64,000 nucleotides of DNA, taken from assembly GCF_001546115.1 (NCBI RefSeq), contig NZ_KQ955210.1, positions 214,955 through 278,954 on the forward strand. The letters run 5' to 3'. The position numbers and the translations under genes were made by a program. The notes under the pieces were generated by a model. The model was not told where the DNA came from. It was given only the letters and a program-made list of their open reading frames with translations, and did not search any database. Numbering within the stretch: position 1 is the first letter of the stretch; each line of letters opens with the position of its first letter. The DNA comes from Paracoccus aminovorans (GTDB taxonomy: Bacteria; Pseudomonadota; Alphaproteobacteria; Rhodobacterales; Rhodobacteraceae). Below, piece by piece: positions 1-8,328 of the stretch.

Positions 1-119
1 CCAACGTACGTTTTTGGAATAAACGCACGAACGGTCAATGAGACCTTTACATCATCAGCCAAAGCCTGACTACACAGGCCAATACATAACCCAAGCAAGG
101 CAAGGCGCAATGCAGCCAC
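1..119 (-). CDS. Small exported protein, N-terminal part only
   Basis: A reading frame runs off the left window edge with no stop. Read from a GTG at 119 it begins with a hydrophobic stretch (LRLALLGLCIGL) and then SQALA before DDVKV, which looks like a Sec signal peptide with an Ala-x-Ala type cleavage site. It starts 8 bases after the stop of the upstream exported-protein gene, so the two probably form an operon. The mature part is too short to assign a family. The start codon is uncertain because no ATG lies close by; TTG codons two and six codons in are alternatives. Confidence 0.4.
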   Translation of the reverse strand, partial: MAALRLALLGLCIGLCSQALADDVKVSLTVRAFIPKTYV

Positions 120-127
120 TCGAAACG

Positions 128-406
128 CTACTCGCCCGTCTCGATTATTGACGTGTTGTCTAGATTGCCCGTAGTTGAAACATCAGCATTGTCAAAATCA
201 ATGCTGATCCCGCCCGGAACCGAAGTCACTGTACCAGCGTCAGCCCCAGGCATCGTGAGCGTGCTATCGGGATAAACGAACATTTCAGCATTCTCTGTTC
301 CACTTGGTGCCGGGCAGATGTAGGTCCCATCTGTTGCGGTGTAACAGTCCTGTGCTGAAGCGATGTGCGGGATAGTTACAACGGCAGCCATCAAAAGCGC
401 TCTCAT
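128..406 (-). CDS. Small secreted protein of unknown function
   Basis: A 92-residue protein. I chose the ATG at 406 because it opens a clear signal peptide (MRALLMAAVVTIPHIASAQ) with cleavage after ASA; an upstream ATG at 454 would add 16 charged residues. The mature part is acidic and rich in Thr, Asp and Gly, and has two cysteines near its N-terminus that could form a disulfide. It is followed closely by another exported-protein gene. I do not recognise the family. The local DNA is more AT-rich than the phage block to the right. Confidence 0.5.
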   Translation of the reverse strand: MRALLMAAVVTIPHIASAQDCYTATDGTYICPAPSGTENAEMFVYPDSTLTMPGADAGTVTSVPGGISIDFDNADVSTTGNLDNTSIIETGE

Positions 407-454
407 CTTGAACCTTTTCCTGTTGTCTCCTTCGCTACGAAGCGAGTTTAGCAC

Positions 455-580
455 GAATCTGTGATTCGTTTTCAGAGTTCAGATGGTTTTTCTGGTGTAT
501 GCCATTCACTGCCTGCCTCCTCCTCAGAGCATTGTGGTGAGAGCTAAATTATTGTTTTCTATTAACAATCGGAGCCATCG
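455..580. promoter_or_regulatory. AT-rich intergenic region before the phage late block
   Basis: This short spacer separates the minus-strand exported-protein genes from the plus-strand terminase genes. It contains an AT-rich segment with the inverted repeat ATTGTT (551-556) / AACAAT (564-569), and a CGGAG sequence just before the terminase small-subunit start. A promoter or operator for the late phage operon is plausible here, but no clear -35/-10 pair was found. Confidence 0.3.
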
Positions 581-1141
581 ATGCAGGGCATGAGCGAGCG
601 CCAGTACGCCGCGCATGTCGGGCTGTCGCGGGGCGCGATCCAGAAGGCGAAGACCGCCGAGCGGCTGGTGCTCTATCCCGACGGCAGCATCAACGCGGCC
701 GCCAGCGATGCCAGGCGGGCGGAAACCACGGACCCCTCGAAGACCCGCAAGCCGCCCGAACCGAAGCTGAAGCCCGTTCCCGAGGCGGCGGTGGCGGCCG
801 TCGGCGACACGCTCCGCGAACAGGGGCTGGCAGTCCCCGCCGTCGGCGGCGGCACGACCTTTCTGCAGGCGAAGACGGCGAACGAGGTGCTGAAGGCGCA
901 GGAACGGCGCATCCGGCTTCAGAAGCTGAAGGGGGAATTGATAGAGCGGGCGCGCGCGCTGTCGCTGGTGTTCCGGCTGGCGCGGGAGGAGCGGGACGCG
1001 TGGGTGAACTGGCCTGCGCGCGCGGCGGCGCTGATGGCGGCGGAACTGGGCGTCGAGCCAGCCGTGATGCAGAAGGTCCTTGAGAAACATGTCCGTGCCC
1101 ACCTCGACGAGCTTGCCGAGGTCCGGCCCGACGTCCGATGA
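581..1141 (+). CDS. Phage terminase small subunit-like protein
   Basis: A 186-residue protein with an N-terminal helix-turn-helix-like segment (ERQYAAHVGLSRGAIQKA, residues 5-22) resembling the Nu1-type DNA-binding domain, a Pro/Lys-rich linker, and an alpha-helical C-terminal part. It lies immediately upstream of the large terminase and overlaps it, the usual place for the subunit that recognises the packaging site. Family assignment rests on context plus the HTH rather than on strong motifs. The start could be ATG 581 or ATG 590; a CGGAG lies shortly before 581. Confidence 0.75.
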   Translation: MQGMSERQYAAHVGLSRGAIQKAKTAERLVLYPDGSINAAASDARRAETTDPSKTRKPPEPKLKPVPEAAVAAVGDTLREQGLAVPAVGGGTTFLQAKTANEVLKAQERRIRLQKLKGELIERARALSLVFRLAREERDAWVNWPARAAALMAAELGVEPAVMQKVLEKHVRAHLDELAEVRPDVR

Positions 1142-3092
1142 TGATAAGGCCCTGACCGACTTCGATGGCGCGGGCGAGATCCTGCGCGCCTGGGGCAACG
1201 GGCTCCGGCCAGACCCCGACCTGACCGTCTCGGAATGGGCGGACCGGCACCGGATGCTGTCGGGCCGCGCCTCGGCCGAACCGGGGCGGTACCGGACGGT
1301 GCGCACGCCTTACATGCGCGAGATCATGGACCGGCTGTCGCCGGGCGATCCCATGCAGCGGATCGTGTTCATGAAGGCGGCGCAGGTCGGCGCGACCGAG
1401 GCCGGGAACAACTGGATCGGGTTCGCCATCCACCAGGCGCCGGGGCCGATGCTGGCGGTCCAGCCGACAGTGGAACTGGCCAAGCGCAACTCGCGCCAGC
1501 GGATCGACCCGCTGATCGACGAGAGCCCCGACCTGCGGGAGCGGGTCAAACCGGCCCGGTCCCGCGACGCGGGCAACACGATGCTGTCGAAGGAGTTCGC
1601 GGGCGGCATCCTGATCATGACGGGGGCGAACTCGGCGGTCGGGCTGCGCTCGACCCCGGCGCGGTACATCTTCCTCGACGAGGTCGACGCCTATCCCGCC
1701 TCGGCCGACGAGGAAGGCGATCCGGTCACGCTGGCGGAAGCGCGGTCGCTGACCTTCGCCCATCGGCGCAAGGTCTTCCTGGTCTCGACCCCGACGATCC
1801 GGGGGTTGAGCCGGATCGAGCGGGAGTTCGAGGCGTCCGACCAGCGCCGGTTCTTCGTGCCGTGCCCGCACTGTGGCCATGTGCAGTGGCTGAAGTTCGA
1901 CCGGCTGCGGTGGCAGAAGGGTCGTCCGGAGACGGCCGAGTATCACTGCGAAGGCTGCGACGCGGCAATCGCGGAGCACCACAAGACGGCGATGCTGGAG
2001 GGCGGCGAATGGCGGGCGACCGCCACGGCCGCCGATCCGACCACGGTCGGGTATCACCTCTCGGCGCTCTATTCGCCGATCGGCTGGCTGAGCTGGGAGC
2101 GGATCGTGCGGGCATGGGACGCGGCACAGGGGTCGGACGAGGCGATCAAGGCGTTCCGCAACACCATCCTCGGCGAGACATGGGTCGAGACCGGGGAAGC
2201 CCCGGACTGGCAGCGGCTCTACGACCGGCGCGAGCGCTGGACGTCCGGCACGGTGCCAGCGGGCGGGTTGTTCCTGACCGCCGGGGCCGATGTGCAGAAG
2301 GACAGGATCGAGGTCGATGTCTGGGCCTGGGGCCGCGGGCTCGAAAGCTGGCTGGTCGATCACGTGGTGATCGAAGGCGGGCCGGACCGGCATGACGCTT
2401 GGTCGGAACTGACCGCGCTCCTGGACCGGTCCTGGCCGCACAAACGCGGCGCGCATCTTCGCATCGCCCGGCTTGCCATCGACACCGGCTACGAGGCTCC
2501 GGCAGTCTATTCTTGGTCGCGGGCGCAAGGGTTTGGGCAGGTGTCGCCGGTGAAAGGCGTCGAGGGGTTCAACCGTTCGAGCCCGGTATCGGGGCCGACA
2601 TTTGTCGATGCGACCGAGGGCGGCAAACGTCTGCGGCGCGGGGCGCGTCTCTGGACCGTGGCGGTGTCGACCTTCAAGGCCGAGACCTATCGCTTCCTGC
2701 GGCTGGAGCGCCCGACCGAGGAAGACATGTCTGAGGGGGCGGCGTTTCCACCGGGATCGGTGCATCTGCCGCATTGGGTCGAGAATGAATGGCTGAAGCA
2801 GTTCGTGGCAGAACAGCTGGTGACGGTGCGCACCAAGCGCGGCTTCGCCCGGCTGGAATGGCAGAAGCTGCGCGAACGCAACGAGGCGCTGGATTGCCGG
2901 GTCTATGCCCGCGCCGCCGCCTGGATCGCGGGCGCGGATCGCTGGACCGACGAGAAATGGCGCGACCTCGAGGATCAGCTCGGGGCGGCGCCAACGGAAA
3001 TCGATAGTGCGGGGCGGGTCAATCGGCCGCAAGCCGCACCCCAGGGAAAACGGCAGTCGGACTGGCTTGGCCGACGCGGAGGATGGTTCTGA
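1089..3092 (+). CDS. Phage terminase large subunit, lambda GpA type
   Basis: ATP-driven packaging motor and nuclease of the GpA family. The N-terminal ATPase shows a Walker A-like KAAQVGATE around residues 97-105 and a Walker B IFLDEVDAY around 195-203. A CPHC...CEGC four-cysteine segment follows (about residues 258-300), then the C-terminal nuclease region with AIDTGYEA. Its length of about 667 residues is normal. A TTG at 1080 extends the frame, but ATG 1089 has GAGAAAC just upstream; both starts overlap the small subunit. It ends one base before the gpW-like gene. This packaging type pairs well with the lambda GpB-type portal downstream. Confidence 0.93.
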   Translation: MSVPTSTSLPRSGPTSDDDKALTDFDGAGEILRAWGNGLRPDPDLTVSEWADRHRMLSGRASAEPGRYRTVRTPYMREIMDRLSPGDPMQRIVFMKAAQVGATEAGNNWIGFAIHQAPGPMLAVQPTVELAKRNSRQRIDPLIDESPDLRERVKPARSRDAGNTMLSKEFAGGILIMTGANSAVGLRSTPARYIFLDEVDAYPASADEEGDPVTLAEARSLTFAHRRKVFLVSTPTIRGLSRIEREFEASDQRRFFVPCPHCGHVQWLKFDRLRWQKGRPETAEYHCEGCDAAIAEHHKTAMLEGGEWRATATAADPTTVGYHLSALYSPIGWLSWERIVRAWDAAQGSDEAIKAFRNTILGETWVETGEAPDWQRLYDRRERWTSGTVPAGGLFLTAGADVQKDRIEVDVWAWGRGLESWLVDHVVIEGGPDRHDAWSELTALLDRSWPHKRGAHLRIARLAIDTGYEAPAVYSWSRAQGFGQVSPVKGVEGFNRSSPVSGPTFVDATEGGKRLRRGARLWTVAVSTFKAETYRFLRLERPTEEDMSEGAAFPPGSVHLPHWVENEWLKQFVAEQLVTVRTKRGFARLEWQKLRERNEALDCRVYARAAAWIAGADRWTDEKWRDLEDQLGAAPTEIDSAGRVNRPQAAPQGKRQSDWLGRRGGWF

Positions 3093-3093
3093 G

Positions 3094-3303
3094 ATGGCAG
3101 ACTGGACGGAAACCGAGCTTTCGGCGCTGCGCCGGGCCTATGCCAGCGGCACGACGCGGGTCAGCTATGACGGCAAATCGGTGGACTATGGTTCGGCCGA
3201 GGATCTGCTGGGCCGCATCCGGACCATCGAACGCGCCATCGCGGGCACGGCGCGGCCGCTGCCTGTGGCCGGGTTGGCGGGCTTCTCCCGCGGGGATCGC
3301 TGA
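3094..3303 (+). CDS. gpW-like head-tail joining protein
   Basis: A 69-residue protein beginning MADWTETELSALRRAYASG. The short helical N-terminus with Trp, the conserved Ala/Tyr/Gly pattern, and the position between a GpA terminase and a GpB portal match the lambda gpW family, which plugs the portal so that tails can attach. It starts one base after the terminase stop and its TGA overlaps the portal ATG, so translation is coupled. No other start fits this spacing. Confidence 0.8.
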   Translation: MADWTETELSALRRAYASGTTRVSYDGKSVDYGSAEDLLGRIRTIERAIAGTARPLPVAGLAGFSRGDR

Positions 3304-4871
3304 TGCCCGCGAACTGGATGGACCATGCCATCGCCTCCGTCGCCCCGCGCATGGCGGCCCGGCGCGTGCTGGCGCGGCAGGCCTTCGAGACCCTGACGCG
3401 CGGCTATGAAGGGGCGTCGAAGGGGCGGCGCACGGACGGGTGGCGCGCGCCGGGATCCTCTGCGGACACTGAGATCGGCGTGGCCGGGGCTCTTTTGCGC
3501 GACCGGATGCGCGATCTGGTGCGCAACAACCCGCATGCGGCCAAGGCCGTGGCGGTGCTTGTGAACAACATCGTCGGTTCGGGCATCATGCCCCGGGCCG
3601 CCAGTGGCGATGACAAGCTGGACCGCAAGGTCGACGCCCTGTTCGAACGCTGGACGGCGGATTGCGATGCCGATGGCCAGCTCGATTTCTACGGGCTGCA
3701 GACGCTGATCTGCCGCGAAATGGTCGAGGCAGGCGAGGTGCTGGTCCGTCGCAGGTTGCGCCGGTCGTCGGATGGCCTGCCGGTGCCGCTGCAATTGCAG
3801 GTGCTGGAGGCCGACTTCCTCGACGCCACGAAATCCGGCGCCATCGGCGCGGGACGGCTGGTGCAGGGGATCGAGTTCGATCCGCTCGGCAAGCGCCGGG
3901 CCTACTGGCTCCATGCCGAACATCCGGGCGACGCCTACGGGGCCTTGAAGAACGGCCTGCAGAGCCGCCCGATCCCGGCGGCCGAGATTGCCCATGTCTA
4001 CGAGAAGCAGCGCACGCAGGCGCGCGGGGTTCCCTGGGGCGCGCCGGTGATCCGCAGCTTGCGCGATCTCGACGATTACGAGGTCGCGGAACTGGTCCGC
4101 AAGAAGACCGAGGCCTGCGTCACCGCCATCGTCTTCGGCGATGACGAGGCGCAGCAGGGCATCGCGCCCTCGGTGGTCGACGCCGATGGCAACCGGGTCG
4201 AGCAGTTCGAGCCGGGGCTGATCGCCTATGCCCGCGGCGGCAAGGAAATCCGCTTCAACCAGCCCTCGGCGACGGGCGGCTACGGCGAATACAAGCGCGC
4301 GAGCCTGCACACGATCTCGGCAGGCTTCCGCGTGCCCTACGAGCTGCTGACGGGGGACCTGTCCCAAGTGAACTACTCCTCGATCCGGGCGGGTCTCGTG
4401 GAGTTCCGCCGCCAGATCGACGCCGTCCAATGGCAGCTGTTCATCCCGATGTTCTGCGCCCCGGTGTGGCGGTGGTTCACGGAAGCCGCATGGGCGGCGG
4501 GGCAGATCCCGTCGCCGATCGTGCCTGTGGAATGGTCGCCGCCGAAGTTCGAGGCGGTCGATCCGCAGAAGGACGCGATGGCGAACCTGCTGTCCATCCG
4601 CTCGGGCACCATGACGCTGGCCGAGGTGATCGCCCGGCAGGGCCGCAACCCCGACGCCGTGCTGGCCGAGATCGCGGCGACCAACGCCAAGCTCGACGCG
4701 CTGGGGTTGGTCCTCGACAGCGACCCTCGCCGCGTCACCAAGACCGGCAGCGCACAATCCAAAGACGGGGCCAGCGATCCGGCGAACGATCCGGCCGCCG
4801 ACGAACCAGACGCCGACGACCCGACCGCCGACGCGGATACAGACCCGGCGCAGGCCGACCAACAGGACTGA
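3303..4871 (+). CDS. Phage portal protein, lambda family
   Basis: A 522-residue portal protein of the lambda GpB family, forming the dodecameric ring through which DNA enters the head. It carries the family's N-terminal RNNPHAAKAV and VGSGIMPR segments and a mid-region DLSQVNYSSIRAGLVEFRR motif. The C-terminus is an acidic Asp/Pro/Ala repeat-like tail (about the last 40 residues) that may be disordered. Its ATG overlaps the TGA of the gpW-like gene. The capsid gene follows after five bases. Confidence 0.93.
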   Translation: MPANWMDHAIASVAPRMAARRVLARQAFETLTRGYEGASKGRRTDGWRAPGSSADTEIGVAGALLRDRMRDLVRNNPHAAKAVAVLVNNIVGSGIMPRAASGDDKLDRKVDALFERWTADCDADGQLDFYGLQTLICREMVEAGEVLVRRRLRRSSDGLPVPLQLQVLEADFLDATKSGAIGAGRLVQGIEFDPLGKRRAYWLHAEHPGDAYGALKNGLQSRPIPAAEIAHVYEKQRTQARGVPWGAPVIRSLRDLDDYEVAELVRKKTEACVTAIVFGDDEAQQGIAPSVVDADGNRVEQFEPGLIAYARGGKEIRFNQPSATGGYGEYKRASLHTISAGFRVPYELLTGDLSQVNYSSIRAGLVEFRRQIDAVQWQLFIPMFCAPVWRWFTEAAWAAGQIPSPIVPVEWSPPKFEAVDPQKDAMANLLSIRSGTMTLAEVIARQGRNPDAVLAEIAATNAKLDALGLVLDSDPRRVTKTGSAQSKDGASDPANDPAADEPDADDPTADADTDPAQADQQD

Positions 4872-4876
4872 CCTTC

Positions 4877-6931
4877 ATGGACACGATGATCGAACTGCCG
4901 GCCATGCGCCGGTCGGCGGAGCTTGCGCCGAACACGGCCGATGCCGACAACCGCACCGTCGAGGTGGTCTGGTCGGCCGGGGCTCGCGTCCGCCGTGCCA
5001 CCTTCTTCGGCGAGCCTTATGACGAGGAACTCAGCCTCGACCCGGCCCATGTCCGGCTCGACCGGCTGAACGCGGGCGCGCCGTTCCTGAAGGTGCACGA
5101 GCTCGACACGCTCGACGCGGTGATCGGCTCGGTCGTGCCGGGCTCGGCCCGGATCGAGAACGGTCGCGGCATCGCCTTGGTCCGGATCAGCGAGCGTGCC
5201 GATGTCGAGCCGATCTGGCGCGACATCCAGGCGGGGCACATCCGCGCCGTCTCCATCGGCTACCAGGTCCACCGGTTTGATATCTCGAAGCCTGATGGCG
5301 CCCGCGAGCTCTGGCGCGCGGTGGACTGGACGCCCTTCGAGGTCTCCGCCGTCGCGGTCGGAGCCGACCCAGCAGCGGGCTTCCGCGCCCAGCACCCCCT
5401 TCACGACTGCGTCCTCCACCGCCGGGACGCCCCTTCCACCACGAAAGGACCGATCCCGATGACGGACACGACCCAGACCCCGGCGAGCGACGCCGCAACC
5501 CCCGCCAACACCCAGCCGACCGCGCCGGTCGAAACCGAGGACACCCCCATGACCGAGCCGAAACCGGCTGCGCCCGACCCGAAGGTCGCGGCCAGCGAGA
5601 CGCGCAGCCAGAAGACGCAGGTAACTCCCGCGCCCGATACCGAAGTGGTCGCCACCCGCGCCCGCGAGGCCGAGCGCGACCGCGTCTCCACCATTTACGA
5701 TCTGGCCGGGCGGCTGAACCTCGAGCGCGGCTTCGCCGAGGATCTGGTCAAGCGCGGCGTCAGCATCGACGAGTCCCGCCGACTGATCCTCGACCAGGTC
5801 GCCGCGAAATCCGACGAGACCCGGAACTTCCCCCATGTCTCCGTCCCGCTCGGCGGCCGAGACGAGTGCATCACCCGCCGTGACGCGGTGGCGAACGCAC
5901 TGCTGCACCGCTACAGCCCAACGCTGTTCCAGCTCGAGGACGCCGCGCGCCAGTATCGCGGCATGACGCTGCTGGAGCTCGCCCGCGAAAGCCTCGGCAA
6001 TGCCGGGGTCAACACGCGCGGCCTGTCGCGTGACGAGGTGGCGACGCGCGCGCTGCACTCGACCTCGGACTTCCCCGAGATCCTGTCGGCCGTCACCAAC
6101 AAGACGCTGCGGCAGGCCTACGAGGCCTATCCCCGCACCTTCATGCTGTTCTGTCGCCAGGTGCTGGCGACCGACTTCAAGGCGATGCATCGCGTCCAGC
6201 TCGGCGAAGCCCCGCAGCTGCTCGAGGTCGGCGAAAGCGGCGAGTTCAAGCGCGGCACGCTGGGCGAGAGCAAGGAGAGCTACAAGGTCAAGACCTATGG
6301 CCGGGTGGTCGCCATCACCCGTCAGACGCTGATCAACGACGATCTCGACGCCTTCACCCGCATCCCGGCGATGTACGGCAACTCCATCGCCCAGCTGGAG
6401 TCGGACGTGGTCTGGGGCATCATCACCGCCAACCCGGCGATGGCCGACGGCAATGCGCTCTTCCACACCACCCACAAGAACCTGGCAGGCACCGGCGCGG
6501 CGCTCGATGTCAGCAGCGTCGGAGCGGCGCGCGCGGCGATGGCCAAGCAGACCGGCCTCGACAAGAAGACGGTGCTGAACGTCCGGCCTGCCTTCCTGAT
6601 CGTGCCGGCCTCACTGGAACTGAAAGCCGAACAGCTGGTGGCCCAGAACCTCGTGCCCGCCGCGACGTCCAGCGTGGTGCCGCAGTCGATCAGGACGCTG
6701 GCGCCGATCAGCGAGCCCCGGCTCGACGCCGCCAGCGAGACCGCCTGGTATCTGGCGGCCAGCCCGAACCAGATCGACACCATCGAGTACGCCTATCTCG
6801 AGGGCCAGCAGGGCGCCTATATCGAGACGCGCAACGGCTTCGACGTCGACGGGGTCGAGATCAAGTGCCGCCTCGACTTCGGAGCCAAGGCCATCGACTG
6901 GCGCGGCCTCTACAAGAACCCGGGCGCGTAA
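4877..6931 (+). CDS. Prohead protease / major capsid protein fusion
   Basis: One 684-residue frame combines a HK97-type prohead protease with a Mu gpT-like major capsid protein. Protease residues are visible as His74 (VHELD) and Ser126 (RAVSIGY). A Pro/Thr/Glu-rich linker at about residues 195-265 is followed by a helical scaffold-like part. The capsid fold runs from about residue 350, with GESGEFKRG, RQTLINDDLDAF and FHTTHKN. The frame is also open upstream inside the portal gene, but ATG 4877, just after the portal stop, is the sensible start. An internal ATG at 5459, preceded by AAAGGACC, may give a separate scaffold/capsid product. Confidence 0.88.
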   Translation: MDTMIELPAMRRSAELAPNTADADNRTVEVVWSAGARVRRATFFGEPYDEELSLDPAHVRLDRLNAGAPFLKVHELDTLDAVIGSVVPGSARIENGRGIALVRISERADVEPIWRDIQAGHIRAVSIGYQVHRFDISKPDGARELWRAVDWTPFEVSAVAVGADPAAGFRAQHPLHDCVLHRRDAPSTTKGPIPMTDTTQTPASDAATPANTQPTAPVETEDTPMTEPKPAAPDPKVAASETRSQKTQVTPAPDTEVVATRAREAERDRVSTIYDLAGRLNLERGFAEDLVKRGVSIDESRRLILDQVAAKSDETRNFPHVSVPLGGRDECITRRDAVANALLHRYSPTLFQLEDAARQYRGMTLLELARESLGNAGVNTRGLSRDEVATRALHSTSDFPEILSAVTNKTLRQAYEAYPRTFMLFCRQVLATDFKAMHRVQLGEAPQLLEVGESGEFKRGTLGESKESYKVKTYGRVVAITRQTLINDDLDAFTRIPAMYGNSIAQLESDVVWGIITANPAMADGNALFHTTHKNLAGTGAALDVSSVGAARAAMAKQTGLDKKTVLNVRPAFLIVPASLELKAEQLVAQNLVPAATSSVVPQSIRTLAPISEPRLDAASETAWYLAASPNQIDTIEYAYLEGQQGAYIETRNGFDVDGVEIKCRLDFGAKAIDWRGLYKNPGA

Positions 6932-7005
6932 GGCGCGCTTCCTGAACCCTGACACACGGGCGGTCCTGACGGGCCGCCCTTCGTCTTTCCACGAGGATCC
7001 CCATC

Positions 7006-7341
7006 ATGAAAACCTACGTCCAGCCCGGCAACACCATCACCCTGACCGCGCCCTATGCCGTCGCCTCCGGCGATGGCCTGCTCGTCGGCTCCATCTTCGG
7101 CATCGCCGCGGGTGCCGCCGCCATTGGCGAGCCCGTCGAGACCGCGCTCGTCGGCGTGTTCGACATCACCAAGGTCGGCTCCCAGGCGTGGACGGTTGGC
7201 GCCAAGGTCTATTGGGACGACACCAACAAGCGCACCACGACCGTCGCGACCGACAACACCCTCATCGGCGCGGCCGTCGAGGCGGTGGCGAGCGGCGCCG
7301 GCGACACCATCGGCCGGGTGCGCCTGAACGCGACGTTCTGA
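7006..7341 (+). CDS. DUF2190 capsid decoration-like protein
   Basis: A 111-residue protein rich in beta-strand residues with a DUF2190-type sequence: Q-PGNTITLTAP near the N-terminus, then a VGAKVYWDDTNKR segment and a C-terminal GRVRLN. Such proteins sit next to capsid genes and are thought to decorate the capsid lattice. It follows the fused capsid gene after about 75 bases, with an ACGAGG-like ribosome site upstream. Its stop overlaps the next gene start (TGATG). Confidence 0.8.
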   Translation: MKTYVQPGNTITLTAPYAVASGDGLLVGSIFGIAAGAAAIGEPVETALVGVFDITKVGSQAWTVGAKVYWDDTNKRTTTVATDNTLIGAAVEAVASGAGDTIGRVRLNATF

Positions 7342-7652
7342 TGTCGGCCTTCGCCGCCGCCATCGGCGCGCTCTTCGCCGATCCGAACATCGGCCGGGAC
7401 GCGGTCTACATCGCCGACGGCGGTACACCCGTGCTGGTGCGTGCCGTCGCCCGTCGCGCCGACGCGGTCACCGACTTCGGCGACGCGCGGCTCTGGTCCG
7501 AAACCACCCGGATCGACCTGCGCGTGGCCGAGGTGGCGAACCCGCGTCCCGGCGACCGCATCGAGATCGACGGCGACGCCTTCCTCATACAGGGCGAGCC
7601 GGTCCGCGACCGCGAGCGGCTGGTCTGGACCGTCGACCTGAGGCCCGCGTGA
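7341..7652 (+). CDS. Head-tail attachment protein, gpFII-like
   Basis: A 103-residue protein, MSAFAAAIGALFADPNIG..., with short beta-rich segments (GDRIEIDGDAFLIQG) typical of lambda gpFII-like head-tail connectors. It lies between the decoration protein and the tail-completion gene, the expected position. The ATG at 7341 overlaps the previous stop, and its own stop overlaps the GTG of the next gene, so translation is chained. Confidence 0.7.
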   Translation: MSAFAAAIGALFADPNIGRDAVYIADGGTPVLVRAVARRADAVTDFGDARLWSETTRIDLRVAEVANPRPGDRIEIDGDAFLIQGEPVRDRERLVWTVDLRPA

Positions 7653-8278
7653 AACTGAAGCTCGACATCGATCCCGACATCGTCGCGATGATGGCGGCCG
7701 AGGTCGCGGCGGGTGAACGGGCCGTCACCGCCGCCATTCGCGAGGCCGGGACTGGGCTGAAGACGGCGTGGCGGTTGCAGATCACCGGCGCGGGGCTTGG
7801 TACACGGCTCGCCAACTCGATCCGGAGCCAGAACTTCCCGAGGTCGGGCGAGAGCCTTGAGGCTGCGGCGCTGGTCTGGTCGAAGGCGCCGGTAATCGTC
7901 GGTGCGCATGACACCGGGCCGCTGATCCGATCGAAGAACGGGTTCTGGCTGGCGATCCCGCTGCCCGCGGCGGGCAAATCCCTGCGCGGCGGCCGGATCA
8001 CCCCCGGTGAATGGGAGCGGCGACGCGGCCTCCGCCTGCGTTTCGTCTATCGCCGGACGGGCCCCAGCCTGCTGGTCGCCGAGGGGCGGCTGAACACGAA
8101 AGGCCAGGCGGTGGTGTCGCGGTCGAAGACCGGGCGCGGAAAGGTCACTGCGCCGATCTTCCTGCTGGTGCCGCAGGTCAAGCTGCCGAAGCGGCTGGAT
8201 CTGGCGCGGGATGCAGACCGGGCGTTGGACAGCGTGCCGGGGCTGATCGTGGCGAACTGGGTGGGGGGTAGGTTGTGA
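7649..8278 (+). CDS. Tail-completion-like phage protein, DUF6441 type
   Basis: A 209-residue protein starting at GTG 7649 in a GTGA overlap with the previous stop. It contains GLGTRLANSIRSQNFPR and a basic stretch around residues 120-140, similar to phage proteins that sit between connector and tail-terminator genes. It would normally be followed directly by the tail-terminator gene. Here that gene is about 2.9 kb away, because the mercury-resistance unit begins right after this stop codon. The reading frame itself is intact. Confidence 0.6.
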   Translation: MKLKLDIDPDIVAMMAAEVAAGERAVTAAIREAGTGLKTAWRLQITGAGLGTRLANSIRSQNFPRSGESLEAAALVWSKAPVIVGAHDTGPLIRSKNGFWLAIPLPAAGKSLRGGRITPGEWERRRGLRLRFVYRRTGPSLLVAEGRLNTKGQAVVSRSKTGRGKVTAPIFLLVPQVKLPKRLDLARDADRALDSVPGLIVANWVGGRL

Positions 8279-8279
8279 T

Positions 8280-8291
8280 CGCATCGATGCG
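8280..8291. other. 12-bp palindrome at the left edge of the mer insert
   Basis: CGCATCGATGCG is a perfect palindrome lying two bases after the stop of the tail-completion gene and shortly before the merA stop on the other strand. It marks the approximate left boundary of the mercury unit. Whether it belongs to the insertion site, to a recombination site or to chance cannot be settled from one sequence. Confidence 0.35.
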
Positions 8292-8328
8292 CAATCTTGC
8301 TCGGCAGCCACGAAACCGACGGCTCGGG

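Noticed and set aside
690..3032. 780-codon minus-strand open frame opposite the terminase
   Set aside because: It is a GC-driven antisense shadow of a well-supported terminase gene, has Arg/Pro-rich composition, and shows no motif or ribosome site.
4430..4876. N-terminal extension of the protease/capsid frame into the portal gene
   Set aside because: The extension is Arg-rich out-of-frame portal sequence. ATG 4877 just after the portal stop starts the recognisable protein.
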